64,000 nt of DNA from Blastococcus sp. TF02A-26 (GTDB taxonomy: Bacteria > Actinomycetota > Actinomycetes > Mycobacteriales > Geodermatophilaceae). The position numbers were made by a program, and so were the translations under genes. The stretch covers positions 186,001-250,000 of the forward strand of contig NZ_QOHG01000005.1 in assembly GCF_003319125.1 (NCBI RefSeq). The letters are read 5' to 3'. Every line of letters starts with the position of its first letter. Position 1 is the stretch's first letter. Under the pieces are notes generated by a model. That model worked only from the letters and a program-made list of their open reading frames with translations, was not told where the DNA came from and made no database searches. This document shows positions 17,381 through 25,415 of this stretch, piece by piece.

Positions 17381-17800
17381 ATGTCCGCCACCGGGTTCCT
17401 CACCGCCGACGAGCTCAACGCCCTCCTCCCGGGCACCCTCCCGGGCCTGCTCGGCATCGTCGTCGACAGCCACGAGCGCGGCCGGCTGACCAGCCACCTC
17501 GACGTCCGCCCCGAGCTGCTGGCACCCAACGGCTACCTGCACGCCGGCACCGTCGTGACCCTCGCCGACACGAGTTGCGGGCTGCCCACCCGCGCGCTGC
17601 TGCCGGAGGGCTCCACCGGCTTCACCACCATCGAGCTGAAGAGCAACCACCTGGGCACCGCCCGGGAGGGCCGGATCAGCTGCGTGGCGACCAACGCCCA
17701 CGCCGGGCGGACGACGCAGGTGTGGGACGCCGTGGTGACCGCTGGGGAGCGGACGCTGGCGCTGTTCCGCTGCACCCAGTCGGTCCTCTGGCCCCGCTGA
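17381..17800 (+). CDS. PaaI-type hotdog thioesterase
   Basis: 139-residue single-hotdog protein. The segment LAPNGYLHAGTVVTLADTSCG is the characteristic PaaI/YdiI-like active-site loop and helix (HAG...AD), followed by IELKSNHLG and the final strand ERTLALFRCTQSVL. Predicted to hydrolyse acyl- or aryl-CoA thioesters in the cytoplasm. It starts with ATG, lacks a ribosome site and has a TAGGTT -10 box 6 bp upstream. It is followed by a hairpin and then an acyl-CoA ligase gene, so the pair could balance CoA ester formation and release. Substrate is not evident. Confidence 0.9.
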   Translation: MSATGFLTADELNALLPGTLPGLLGIVVDSHERGRLTSHLDVRPELLAPNGYLHAGTVVTLADTSCGLPTRALLPEGSTGFTTIELKSNHLGTAREGRISCVATNAHAGRTTQVWDAVVTAGERTLALFRCTQSVLWPR

Positions 17801-17812
17801 GGTGCCGTTCGG

Positions 17813-17834
17813 GAACCCGGGCGTGCCCGGGTTC
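17813..17834 (+). terminator. Hairpin after thioesterase gene
   Basis: Perfect 10-bp arms GAACCCGGGC / GCCCGGGTTC with a 2-nt loop, 12 bp after the thioesterase stop. The following acyl-CoA ligase gene has its own AGGAGG ribosome site. Confidence 0.65.
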
Positions 17835-17882
17835 GTCTGCGGTGTGAGACTGGCGCCACATCTGCACCGAAGAGGAGGCCAC

Positions 17883-19481
17883 GTGGCCCTGAACAGCCCG
17901 TATCCCGACGTCGAGATCCCGGACGTCTCCGTGCCGGAGTTCGTCCTGTCGGCCGGACGTGACCGGCCGGACGCCCCGGCTCTGATCGACGGGCTCAAGG
18001 GCGACACGATCACGCACGGCCAGCTCGCGGCCTACGTGGACCGCGTCGCCGCCAACCTGCACGCCCGCGGCCTGCGCAAGGGCGACGTCGTCGCCGTCTT
18101 CTGCCCGAACACCCCCTGGTTCCCGGTGGTGTTCCACGGCATCGCGGCGGCCGGCTGCGTCATGTCGCCGATCAACTCGCTCTACACGCCCGAGGAGATC
18201 GCCTTCCAGCTGAAGGACTCCGGCGCGAAGATCCTGATCACGATCTCGCTCTTCATGGACCGCGCGGGCGCGGCCGTGGAGAAGTCCCCGGTCGACGAGG
18301 TCATCGTCCTCGACGGCATGGAGGGCCACGCCGGGATGCTTGACCTGCTGGGCGGCGACGCGCCCTCGGTGCAGGTGGACATCGACCCGGCGAACGACCT
18401 GGTCGCGCTCCCCTACTCGAGCGGCACCACGGGCCTGCCCAAGGGCGTGATGCTGACCCACCGCAACCTGGTGGCCAACGTCGCGCAGTGCCGGCCGCTG
18501 ATCGCGCTGGGCGCCGACGAGCGGATCATCGCCGTCCTGCCGTTCTTCCACATCTACGGCCTGACCGTGCTGATGAACCAGGGCCTGGCCTGGGGTGGCG
18601 CCGTCGTCACCCTGCCGCGGTTCGATCTCGAGGACTTCCTGCGCACCATCCAGGACCAGAAGATCACGCGGGCGTTCGTGGCCCCGCCCATCCTGCTGGC
18701 GCTGGCCAAGCACCCGCTGGTGGACCAGTACGACCTGTCGTCGCTGACCTCGATCCTCTCCGGCGCGGCGCCGCTGGACGAGGGCCTGGCCAACGCGGCA
18801 CAGGAGCGGCTGCGCAAGGGCGCGACGGACGGCGTGACCGTGGCCCAGGGCTACGGCATGACCGAGCTGTCGCCGGTGTCGCACACGACGCCCGACCTCG
18901 GCCAGGAGCCCCCCGGCGTCAGCAGCGAGGTGCCCAAGGGCTCGGTGGGCTACGCGATCCCGAACACCCAGTGCCGGCTCATCGACCCGGCGACGGGCAC
19001 GGACGCCGCCCCCGGGGAGAGCGGCGAGCTGTGGGTGCGCGGCCCGCAGGTGATGAAGGGCTACCTCAACAACGAGAAGGCCACCGCCGAGACCCTGGAC
19101 GCCGAGGGGTGGCTGCACACCGGTGACGTCGCGATCGTCGACGCCGACGGCCGCTACACCGTCGTCGACCGGGTCAAGGAGCTGATCAAGTACAAGGGCT
19201 ACCAGGTGGCCCCGGCCGAGCTCGAGGCCGTGCTGATCAACCACCCGGAGATCGCCGACGCCGCCGTCATCGGGGTCAAGGACGCCGAGAGCGGCGAGGA
19301 GCTGCCCAAGGCGTTCGTCGTCCGCTCCCCCGGCTCGGAGATCACCGAGGAGGCGGTCATGGCGTACATGACCGAGCACGTGGCGCCGCACAAGAAGATC
19401 CGGTTCGTCGAGTTCATCGAGCAGGTGCCGAAGTCCGCGGCCGGGAAGATCCTGCGCAAGGACCTGAAGGCCCGCGCCTAG
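17883..19481 (+). CDS. 4-coumarate--CoA ligase family acyl-CoA synthetase
   Basis: 532-residue ANL-superfamily enzyme that adenylates a carboxylic acid and transfers it to CoA. The AMP-binding P-loop reads YSSGTTGLPKGVMLTH (about residue 179), followed by GYGMTELSPVSH, GELWVRGPQVMKGY, the TGD motif in WLHTGDVAIVD and DRVKELIKYKGYQVAP. The C-terminal catalytic lysine is in SAAGKILRKDLK. GTG start has AGGAGG 6 bp upstream; the in-frame upstream ATG at 17802 overlaps the terminator. Its stop TAG shares the CTAG at 19478-19481 with the convergent AraC gene. Substrate may be an aromatic or fatty acid. Confidence 0.95.
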   Translation: MALNSPYPDVEIPDVSVPEFVLSAGRDRPDAPALIDGLKGDTITHGQLAAYVDRVAANLHARGLRKGDVVAVFCPNTPWFPVVFHGIAAAGCVMSPINSLYTPEEIAFQLKDSGAKILITISLFMDRAGAAVEKSPVDEVIVLDGMEGHAGMLDLLGGDAPSVQVDIDPANDLVALPYSSGTTGLPKGVMLTHRNLVANVAQCRPLIALGADERIIAVLPFFHIYGLTVLMNQGLAWGGAVVTLPRFDLEDFLRTIQDQKITRAFVAPPILLALAKHPLVDQYDLSSLTSILSGAAPLDEGLANAAQERLRKGATDGVTVAQGYGMTELSPVSHTTPDLGQEPPGVSSEVPKGSVGYAIPNTQCRLIDPATGTDAAPGESGELWVRGPQVMKGYLNNEKATAETLDAEGWLHTGDVAIVDADGRYTVVDRVKELIKYKGYQVAPAELEAVLINHPEIADAAVIGVKDAESGEELPKAFVVRSPGSEITEEAVMAYMTEHVAPHKKIRFVEFIEQVPKSAAGKILRKDLKARA

Positions 19482-20479
19482 AGCGAGGTGGGGCCGGCCG
19501 GCACGTCCGGCCGGCCCCGCACCGTTCCCGGCGGCACCCCCGTGACCCGCTTGTAGGCCCGGGAGAAGGCCGCCTCCGACTCGTACCCGAGGGTGCGGGC
19601 CAGCTCCCCCACCCGCGCGCCCCGGGCGAGGGCGACGGTGGCCACGTGCATGCGCCACCGGGTCACGTACCGCAGCGCCGGTTCCCCGGCGAGCTCGGTG
19701 AACCGGGCGGCGAACGCCGACCGCGACATCCGGGTCTCCCGCGCCAGCCGGTCCAGCGTCCACGGCGCGCCCGGGTCCTGGTGCACCAGCGTCACCGCGC
19801 GGCCGACCTGCGGGTCCTGCAGCGCGCGGAGCCAGCCCGGACCGGTGCCGCCGGTCTCCAGCCAGCCCCGGATCGCCTGGATGACCACGACGTCGGCCAG
19901 CCGCGTGACGACCGCCTCCGCACCCGGACGGTCCCGGCGCACCTCGTCGGTGATCATCCCGAGGAGCACGGACAGCCAGCCACCGCGGGCGGCGTCGTCG
20001 CCCTCCACCAGCAGCACCGGCGGCAGCAGGTCCAGCAGGTGCGCCGCACCGGGCCGCTCCGGCTCGAGGATGCCGCACAGCAGCCGCGACTCCGCCCCGC
20101 CGCCGTCGATCCGCAGCACCGAGTAGTGCTCGCCCAGGTACTCCTGCGGCAGCAGGTCGGCGCGGCCGAGGATCGGGGCACCGGGACCACTGCGCAGCAG
20201 GTGACCACGCCCGTGCGGGACCAGCGCCAGGTCGCCGGCCCGGAGCTCGTGCACCTCGCCGTCGACCTCGAGCATGCAGCTGCCCTCGGTGACCACGTGG
20301 AAGCTCATGCAGCCGTCGAGGGCGGGCATCTCCACGCCCCACGGCGCGGACACCTCGGTCCGGCCGTAGAAGGTGCCGCGCATCCGCAGGTCGCCGAACA
20401 CGCCCCCGAGCGGATCCACCGGCGTCCAGGGGAAGGCCTCCGCGGTCATGCCGTCACGGTACGGACCCGCACCCTGCAT
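19478..20479 (-). CDS. AraC family transcriptional regulator with cupin domain
   Basis: 333 residues. N-terminal cupin-type sensor (about 25-200; MSFHVVTEGSCMLEVDGEVHEL region) and C-terminal double helix-turn-helix of AraC type (about 225-320; WTLDRLARETRMSRSAFAARF and ELARTLGYESEAAFSRAYKRVTG). Cupin-AraC proteins typically sense small organic compounds or redox-active molecules. Start at ATG 20479 is preferred because AGAGGG precedes it; ATG 20449 is possible. Stop overlaps the ligase stop in CTAG. The divergent NAD-binding protein gene is the likely target: a 9-bp inverted repeat pair (20489-20497, 20538-20546) lies between them. Confidence 0.92.
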   Translation of the reverse strand: MQGAGPYRDGMTAEAFPWTPVDPLGGVFGDLRMRGTFYGRTEVSAPWGVEMPALDGCMSFHVVTEGSCMLEVDGEVHELRAGDLALVPHGRGHLLRSGPGAPILGRADLLPQEYLGEHYSVLRIDGGGAESRLLCGILEPERPGAAHLLDLLPPVLLVEGDDAARGGWLSVLLGMITDEVRRDRPGAEAVVTRLADVVVIQAIRGWLETGGTGPGWLRALQDPQVGRAVTLVHQDPGAPWTLDRLARETRMSRSAFAARFTELAGEPALRYVTRWRMHVATVALARGARVGELARTLGYESEAAFSRAYKRVTGVPPGTVRGRPDVPAGPTSL

Positions 20480-20488
20480 CCACGCCCT

Positions 20489-20546
20489 CTGGACGATGGG
20501 ACAGGTAACTCGGACTCACAGCCGTTCCGATGCACCGATCGTCCAG
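20489..20546. promoter_or_regulatory. Spaced inverted repeat between araC-type and NAD-binding protein genes
   Basis: CTGGACGAT (20489-20497) and ATCGTCCAG (20538-20546) are perfect inverted copies, 49 bp centre to centre, in the 118-bp divergent gap. Spacing is compatible with two regulator half-sites or a DNA loop by the AraC protein. Functional role is inferred. Confidence 0.45.
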
Positions 20547-20597
20547 CCACGATCAGGACGTCGGCAGATCGCCGGCGGGTCGTGGAGGGAGCAGGTC

Positions 20598-21266
20598 ATG
20601 AGGGTTCTGGTCGTGGGGGCGACGGGTGGGACGGGACGGGCGACCGTCGCAGCGCTGGTCGCGGAGGGCCACGAGGTCACCGCGCTGGCCCGGCACGCCG
20701 TCGACGTCCTCGGTGGGATGCCGGGCGTCCGTCCGTTGGACGGCGACGCGACGTCCCCGGCGGACGGGGCCCGGGCAGTGGCGGGCCAGGACGCGGTCGT
20801 CGTGACGCTGGGCATCTCCGAGAGCGCGGTCCGCGTGCGGCTGCGGGGGCCCTCCGGCACTCCGCTGGACGTGCGGTCGCGCGGGACGGCGGCGGTGGTG
20901 GCGATGCGCGAGCAGGGCGTGCGGCGGCTGGTCGTGCAGTCCTCGTACGGCGTCGGGGAGACCCGCGACCGGCTGCCCTTGTCCTCGCGGCTGGTGTTCG
21001 CCCTGCTGCTCAGGCCGCAGATCGCCGACCACGAGACGCAGGAGGCCCTCGTCCGGGACAGCGGGCTCGACTGGACGATCGTGCAGCCGGTGTACCTGAC
21101 CGACGGCGACGAGCCGGCCACCCGGTCCCGGTCCGGCGACACCGAGGGGATGAAGGTCTCCCGCCGGGCCGTGGGAGAGGTGCTGGCCGCTCTGGCCACG
21201 GGCTCCGAGGACGTCGGCGGTTGCGTCGCCGTCTCCGGCGCGGTCCTCGCCGCCCGGCCCGCCTAG
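20598..21266 (+). CDS. NAD(P)-binding NmrA-like atypical SDR
   Basis: 222-residue Rossmann protein opening MRVLVVGATGGTGRATVAALV, with the GxxGxxG dinucleotide loop of atypical SDRs (NmrA/SDR_a5 type). Further segments: VVTLGI, VVQSSYGVGETRDRLP and LDWTIVQPVYLTDG. A classical YxxxK active site is not obvious, so it may be a redox sensor or a reductase of unknown substrate. ATG with GGAGGGAG upstream. Divergent from a cupin-AraC gene, and its stop codon forms part of the -10 box of the next gene. Confidence 0.88.
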   Translation: MRVLVVGATGGTGRATVAALVAEGHEVTALARHAVDVLGGMPGVRPLDGDATSPADGARAVAGQDAVVVTLGISESAVRVRLRGPSGTPLDVRSRGTAAVVAMREQGVRRLVVQSSYGVGETRDRLPLSSRLVFALLLRPQIADHETQEALVRDSGLDWTIVQPVYLTDGDEPATRSRSGDTEGMKVSRRAVGEVLAALATGSEDVGGCVAVSGAVLAARPA

Positions 21267-21269
21267 GGT
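21264..21269 (+). promoter_or_regulatory. Leaderless -10 box overlapping a stop codon
   Basis: TAGGGT, 6 bp before the quinone oxidoreductase ATG at 21276; the first three bases are the TAG stop of the preceding gene. No ribosome site is present. Confidence 0.55.
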
Positions 21270-21275
21270 CGGGAC

Positions 21276-22268
21276 ATGCGCGCGGTCACCCTGGACGGAT
21301 CCGGCGGTCCCGAGGTCATGGGCTGGGGCGAGGTCCCCGACCCGGTCTGCGGGCCGGGCGAGGTGGTGGTGGACGTCGTCGCCACGGCGGTCAACCGCGC
21401 GGACCTGCTCCAGCGGCAGGGCTTCTACCCGCCGCCGCCGGGCGCCAGCGACGTCCTCGGCCTGGAGTGCAGCGGGATCGTCAGCGAGGTCGGCGAGGGC
21501 GTGACCGGCTGGGACGTCGGCGACGAGGTGTGCGCGCTGCTGGCCGGCGGCGGGTACGCCGAGCGGGTCGCCGTCCCGGCCGGTCAGCTCCTGCCGCGCC
21601 CGGCCGGCGTGGAGCTCGCCACCGCCGCCGCGCTGCCCGAGGTCGTCTGCACGGTGTGGTCGAACGTGTTCATGCTGGCCGGGCTGCGCCGCGGCGAGAG
21701 CTTCCTGGTGCACGGCGGCTCCAGCGGCATCGGCACGATGGCGATCCAGCTGGCCGCCCGGGCGGGGGCTCGGGTGTTCACCACCGCCGGCAGCCCGGCC
21801 AAGCTCGACTTCTGCCGCGAGCTCGGCGCCGCGGTGACGATCGACTACCGCGAGGAGGACTTCGTCGAGCGGGTGCGCGCGGAGACCGGTGGCGCCGGCG
21901 TGGACGTCGTCCTCGACATCATGGGCGCCGCGTACCTGGCCCGGAACGTCGAGGCACTGGCCACCGGCGGGCGGCTGGTCTGCATCGGCATGCAGGGCGG
22001 GACGAAGGCCGAACTCGACCTCGGCCTGCTGATGCGCAAGCGCGCCGCGGTGCACGCCACCACGCTGCGCTCCCGCCCCGCGACCGGCCCCGGCGGCAAG
22101 GCGGAGATCGTCGCGGCGGTGCGCCACGACGTGTGGCCCGACGTCGAGCGCGGCGTCGTCCGGCCGATCGTCGACCGGCGGCTGCCCATGTCGCGCGCCG
22201 CCGAGGCGCACGAGGTGGTGGCCTCGAGCGCCCACATCGGCAAGGTCCTGCTCGTCAACGAACCCTAG
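21276..22268 (+). CDS. NAD(P)H-quinone oxidoreductase (PIG3-type MDR)
   Basis: 330-residue zinc-free medium-chain dehydrogenase. Seen: AVNRADLLQRQGFYPPPPGASDVLGLE, the PIG3-family N-terminal signature; the cofactor loop HGGSSGIGTMAIQLA; and TAGSPAKLDFCRELGA, which binds NADPH. Predicted to reduce quinones or alpha,beta-unsaturated ketones. Its stop TAG overlaps the stop of the convergent aminotransferase in CTAG (22265-22268). The order quinone oxidoreductase, class V aminotransferase, Bpa matches M. tuberculosis Rv3777, Rv3778c and Rv3780. Confidence 0.94.
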   Translation: MRAVTLDGSGGPEVMGWGEVPDPVCGPGEVVVDVVATAVNRADLLQRQGFYPPPPGASDVLGLECSGIVSEVGEGVTGWDVGDEVCALLAGGGYAERVAVPAGQLLPRPAGVELATAAALPEVVCTVWSNVFMLAGLRRGESFLVHGGSSGIGTMAIQLAARAGARVFTTAGSPAKLDFCRELGAAVTIDYREEDFVERVRAETGGAGVDVVLDIMGAAYLARNVEALATGGRLVCIGMQGGTKAELDLGLLMRKRAAVHATTLRSRPATGPGGKAEIVAAVRHDVWPDVERGVVRPIVDRRLPMSRAAEAHEVVASSAHIGKVLLVNEP

Positions 22269-23482
22269 CGAGGACGCAGCGCGGCCACGGCGTCGATCAC
22301 GTAGCCGACCTCCTCGGCGGTGTTGTAGTGCATCAGCCCGAGGCCGACCGCCCCGCCCTGCTCGCTGGCACCCAGCGCGTCGAACAGCTCGCGGGCGTAG
22401 CGGTCGCCGTCCCAGGCGCAGATCCCCCGCCGCGCGAGGTCGGCGGTCACCTGCCGGGGGCGCATGCCGTCGACGGTGAACGACAGCACCGGGGTCGGGT
22501 CCCCGGCCGACCCCAGCACCTGCACGTGGCGCATCGCGCGCAGCGCCTGGTCCAGCCAGTCGAACAACTGCCCTTCGTAGGACGCGACGGCGGCCATCGA
22601 GGCCCGCAGCCGGTCCCGCCGACTGCCCTCGGCCTCCCCGCAGAGCCCGGCCAGGTGGTCGACGGCCGCGGCCACCCCGGCGTAGAGCTCGTAGGGCTGC
22701 CCGCCGACCTCGAACCGGTCCGGCACCCGGTCCGGCGCCGGCAGCAGCTTGTCCGGCCACAGGTCCGCCAGCAGCGCGGGGTCGGCGACGACGGCGGCCA
22801 CGTGCGGGCCGCACCACTTGTAGGCCGAGACGGTGAGGAAGTCCGCGCCCAGCGCCCGCCGGTCGACCGCGTGGTGGGCCGCGGCGTGGACGGCGTCGAC
22901 GAAGACCAGCGCGCCGACGGCGTGCGCCCGGGCGGCGATGCCCGCGACGTCCGGGCGGGTGCCGATGGCGCTGCTCGCGGCGGTGACCGCGACCAGCCGC
23001 GTCCGGGGCGTCAGCAGCTCGTCGTACTGCCAGTCCGGCAGCTCGCCGGTCTCGATGTCCACCTCGGCCCACCGCACCTGCACCCCGCGCCGCTCGGCGG
23101 CCTGGATCCAGGGCCGGATGTTGGCGTCGTGGTCCAGCCGGCTGACGACGATCTCGTCGCCGGGGCGCCAGGTGTGGGCCAGCGCCCCGGCCATGACGTA
23201 GGTGAGGGCGGTCGCGCTCGACCCGAGGACGACGCCGCCGGGCACGCCCCCGGTGAGGTCGGCCAGCGCCGCACGCGCCCCGGCGGTCAGCCCCTCCGCC
23301 CGGGCGGACGCGGGGAACACCCCGCCGCGCGGGGACACCGGGACGCGCATCGCCTGGGTGATCGCGTGGACGACGTTCTCCGGCAGGAGCGTCCCCATGG
23401 GGCCCTCGGCGTGCACCAGCCCGTCGGACAGGCCGGGGAACTGGCCACGGACGCGGGCGATGTCCAGCCGCGCCTCCCCCAT
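22265..23482 (-). CDS. Class V aminotransferase / cysteine desulfurase-like protein (Rv3778c-type)
   Basis: 405-residue PLP enzyme of the cysteine-desulfurase-like subfamily. The PLP lysine is in SAYKWCGPHVA (about residue 222). Other family segments are GSSATALTYVMAG, SRLDHDANIRPW, TAASSAIGT, VDAVHAAAHHAVD and RRGICAWDGDRYA. It lacks a clear SufS/IscS mobile-loop cysteine context and neighbouring Suf genes, so an Fe-S role is not supported; the true reaction is unknown. ATG lies 8 bp after a TAGGGT box on the minus strand. It is divergent from bpa. Confidence 0.9.
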   Translation of the reverse strand: MGEARLDIARVRGQFPGLSDGLVHAEGPMGTLLPENVVHAITQAMRVPVSPRGGVFPASARAEGLTAGARAALADLTGGVPGGVVLGSSATALTYVMAGALAHTWRPGDEIVVSRLDHDANIRPWIQAAERRGVQVRWAEVDIETGELPDWQYDELLTPRTRLVAVTAASSAIGTRPDVAGIAARAHAVGALVFVDAVHAAAHHAVDRRALGADFLTVSAYKWCGPHVAAVVADPALLADLWPDKLLPAPDRVPDRFEVGGQPYELYAGVAAAVDHLAGLCGEAEGSRRDRLRASMAAVASYEGQLFDWLDQALRAMRHVQVLGSAGDPTPVLSFTVDGMRPRQVTADLARRGICAWDGDRYARELFDALGASEQGGAVGLGLMHYNTAEEVGYVIDAVAALRPR

Positions 23483-23490
23483 GCCCGCCG

Positions 23491-23496
23491 ACCCTA
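23491..23496 (-). promoter_or_regulatory. Near-leaderless -10 box of the class V aminotransferase gene
   Basis: TAGGGT on the minus strand, 8 bp before the ATG at 23482, implying a leader of only 1-2 nt. Confidence 0.45.
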
Positions 23497-23578
23497 GAAG
23501 GCCCCTCCGGCCCGCCACCACTCGCCCGCTCGCGGCGGGCCCCTGCAGGTGGGGCCGGGGCGTGGGGAAGATGGGGGC

Positions 23579-24130
23579 ATGACGATCCCGGGGAACGGAA
23601 GCGAGCAGCCGCAGCAGGTGGTGGTCGTGGGGCCCGACGGCCGGCCGGTCGGCGCGATGCCCCTCGCCGGCCAGGACGGCGGCTCGGACGGCGCCGCCGG
23701 CGTCGGCGACATGGTCGAGCAGCCGGCGAAGGTCATGCGCATCGGCACGATGATCAAACAGCTGCTCGAGGAGGTCCGCGCCGCTCCTCTCGACGACGCC
23801 AGCCGGCAGCGGCTGCGCGACATCCACGCCTCGTCCATCCGCGAGCTGGAGCAGGGCCTCGCGCCGGAGCTGCGGGACGAGCTGACAAGGATCACGCTGC
23901 CGTTCAGCGAGGACTCGACGCCGTCGGACGCCGAGCTGCGGATCGCGCAGGCGCAGCTGGTGGGCTGGCTGGAGGGCGTCTTCCACGGCATCCAGACCGC
24001 GCTGTTCGCCCAGCAGATGGCTGCCCGCGCGCAGCTCGAGGAGATGCGCCGCCGCGCCCTGCCCGGTGGCTCCGGCGCCGGGCCGGTCCAGCAGCCCGAC
24101 TTCCGCCCCGGCGGCGGCCAGTACCTGTAG
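23579..24130 (+). CDS. bpa: Bacterial proteasome activator Bpa (PafE)
   Basis: 183-residue homologue of Rv3780. Bpa forms a ring that docks on the 20S proteasome and stimulates ATP-independent degradation. The core is strongly conserved: DMVEQPAKVMRIGTMIKQLL, LRDIHASSIRELE, LAPELRDELTRITLPF and AELRIAQAQLVGWLEG. The C-terminus ends GQYL, the proteasome-docking tail that inserts into the alpha-ring pockets. Helical core is about residues 45-160, with low-complexity Gly/Pro-rich ends. Its presence implies proteasome genes elsewhere. Followed by composite repeat copy C. Confidence 0.96.
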   Translation: MTIPGNGSEQPQQVVVVGPDGRPVGAMPLAGQDGGSDGAAGVGDMVEQPAKVMRIGTMIKQLLEEVRAAPLDDASRQRLRDIHASSIRELEQGLAPELRDELTRITLPFSEDSTPSDAELRIAQAQLVGWLEGVFHGIQTALFAQQMAARAQLEEMRRRALPGGSGAGPVQQPDFRPGGGQYL

Positions 24131-24148
24131 CACCGGGGTCGAGCCGCT

Positions 24149-24208
24149 GGGATCAGGTGACCTGAACGTGGAGCGTCCTCCCCCACCGCAGACGGTGAGG
24201 GAGGACGC
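24149..24208. repeat. Composite repeat, copy C
   Basis: The palindromic core TCAGGTGACCTGA (24153-24165) is followed by a 16-bp stem GCGTCCTCCCCCACCG / CGGTGAGGGAGGACGC (24173-24188 / 24193-24208) with one mismatch and a 4-nt loop. Order is reversed relative to copies A and D. It lies in the 160-bp gap after bpa and probably terminates bpa. A further GAGGGAGGACGG fragment follows at about 24216. Confidence 0.8.
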
Positions 24209-24290
24209 TGCATGCTGAGGGAGGACGGCGACTGTCCACAGATCCGTCGGCGCTGTTCCCCCGCCTCCGCCCCGTTTCGAGACTCGGGGA

Positions 24291-25298
24291 GTGCATCCCG
24301 AACTCGAAGCCGCCGCCCGACGCCGCGGCGGCGTCTTCACCGTCGCCGACGCGCGCCGCGCCGGTCTCCGGCCTGATCAGATCAGGACGGCGGTGGTCTC
24401 GGGCGCGTGGCGTCGGCTTCGTCGCGGCGTCTACGTGGACGCCTCACGATGGGGGGCCTCAGCGGGTGACGATCGCGAACGACACCTGCTCGCAGCCGCT
24501 GCCACCCTCGCTGTCCTTGGGTCTGGTCCGGTGCTCAGCCACACGAGTGCCGCCCGCTTCCACCGCTTCCTCCTGCCGCGGCGGGTCGACTCCACGGTCC
24601 GGCTCACCCAAGCCGGGCAATGGCGGAACGGACACGGCTACCGGATCGCGGCTGCCGACCTCCCGGACGACGACCTCCAACCCGGGGAGCTCCTGCCGGT
24701 CACCGGTCCCGCGCGGACGCTGGTGGACTGCAGCCGGGAGTGGTCCCTCAACGACGCCGTCGTCGCCATCGACGCGGCCATCCACCGCAAGCAGGCGCGC
24801 CGCCGGGACCTGACGGCGACCGTCTTGCGGCAGAGCCACTGGCAGGGCATCGGGCAAGCAGGACGCGCCCTGCACCTCGCGGACGGGCGCGCCGAGTCGC
24901 CACTCGAGACCCGGGGCCGATTGGCCTTCCTGGCCGCTGGGCTCCCAGCGTTCGAGCTACAGGTGGAGCTGCACGGCCCACGCGGGTTCATCGGCCGCGT
25001 CGACGGGTGGTTCGAGGACCCGGGTGTCGCGGTCGAGTTCGACGGGCTCGTCAAGTACACCGACCCGTACCGCGGCCGGACGCCTGCCGAGGTGCTCTGG
25101 GACGAGAAGCGCCGCGAGGACCTGATCCGCGACCTCGACGTGCCGGTGGTGCGGGTCGTGCAGGACGACCTGCCTCGACTGGACCGGCCCACCGAGCGGC
25201 TCCGTGACCTGTTGTCCCGGCCGGCTCCCGGGCCGCGGCGCTTCCACGTCGTCCGCACACCCGAGCCGGACGGCGACCCGAGGGACGCGGCCGCCTGA
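24291..25298 (+). CDS. AbiEi-like winged-helix protein with Vsr/DUF559-like nuclease fold
   Basis: 335 residues. The N-terminus (about 1-60, RRGGVFTVADARRAGLRPDQIRTAV and GAWRRLRRGVYV) resembles the AbiEi-type antitoxin winged helix. The middle has LSHTSAARFH and GPARTLVDCSR, typical of this family. The C-terminal 120 residues carry a candidate PD-(D/E)xK fold: ESPLETRGR, RVDGWFEDPGVAVEFDG, VKY and EKRREDLIRDLDVPVVRV. Proteins of this layout are common in actinobacteria, usually without a toxin partner, and none is adjacent here. GTG start; GAGACT 6 bp upstream could be its -10 box. Flanked on both sides by members of the same composite repeat. Function unproven. Confidence 0.82.
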   Translation: MHPELEAAARRRGGVFTVADARRAGLRPDQIRTAVVSGAWRRLRRGVYVDASRWGASAGDDRERHLLAAAATLAVLGSGPVLSHTSAARFHRFLLPRRVDSTVRLTQAGQWRNGHGYRIAAADLPDDDLQPGELLPVTGPARTLVDCSREWSLNDAVVAIDAAIHRKQARRRDLTATVLRQSHWQGIGQAGRALHLADGRAESPLETRGRLAFLAAGLPAFELQVELHGPRGFIGRVDGWFEDPGVAVEFDGLVKYTDPYRGRTPAEVLWDEKRREDLIRDLDVPVVRVVQDDLPRLDRPTERLRDLLSRPAPGPRRFHVVRTPEPDGDPRDAAA

Positions 25299-25337
25299 TC
25301 TCTGCGAGTGGGCGGAGGCTCGTCCACCCTCAACGCA

Positions 25338-25397
25338 GAGCGTCCCCCCTCACCGGAGACGGTGAGGGGGGACGCTCGACGATCAGGTGACCTGATC
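25338..25397. terminator. Composite repeat, copy D: terminator hairpin plus GATCAGGTGACCTGATC palindrome
   Basis: Perfect 18-bp stem (25338-25355 / 25360-25377, GAGCGTCCCCCCTCACCG) with GAGA loop, then GATCAGGTGACCTGATC at 25381-25397 (8-bp arms, 1-nt centre). It lies between the convergent nuclease-like and MCP genes and can stop transcripts from both. Confidence 0.85.
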
Positions 25398-25415
25398 CCG
25401 GCCGGAACCCGGGAC

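Noticed and set aside
22265-23482. SufS/IscS role in Fe-S assembly
   Set aside because: No suf/isc neighbours and the subfamily features match Rv3778c-like proteins of unknown function.
19646-23497. 1283-residue plus-strand open frame
   Set aside because: It spans three real genes in other frames and has shadow composition (His/Arg/Gly repeats).
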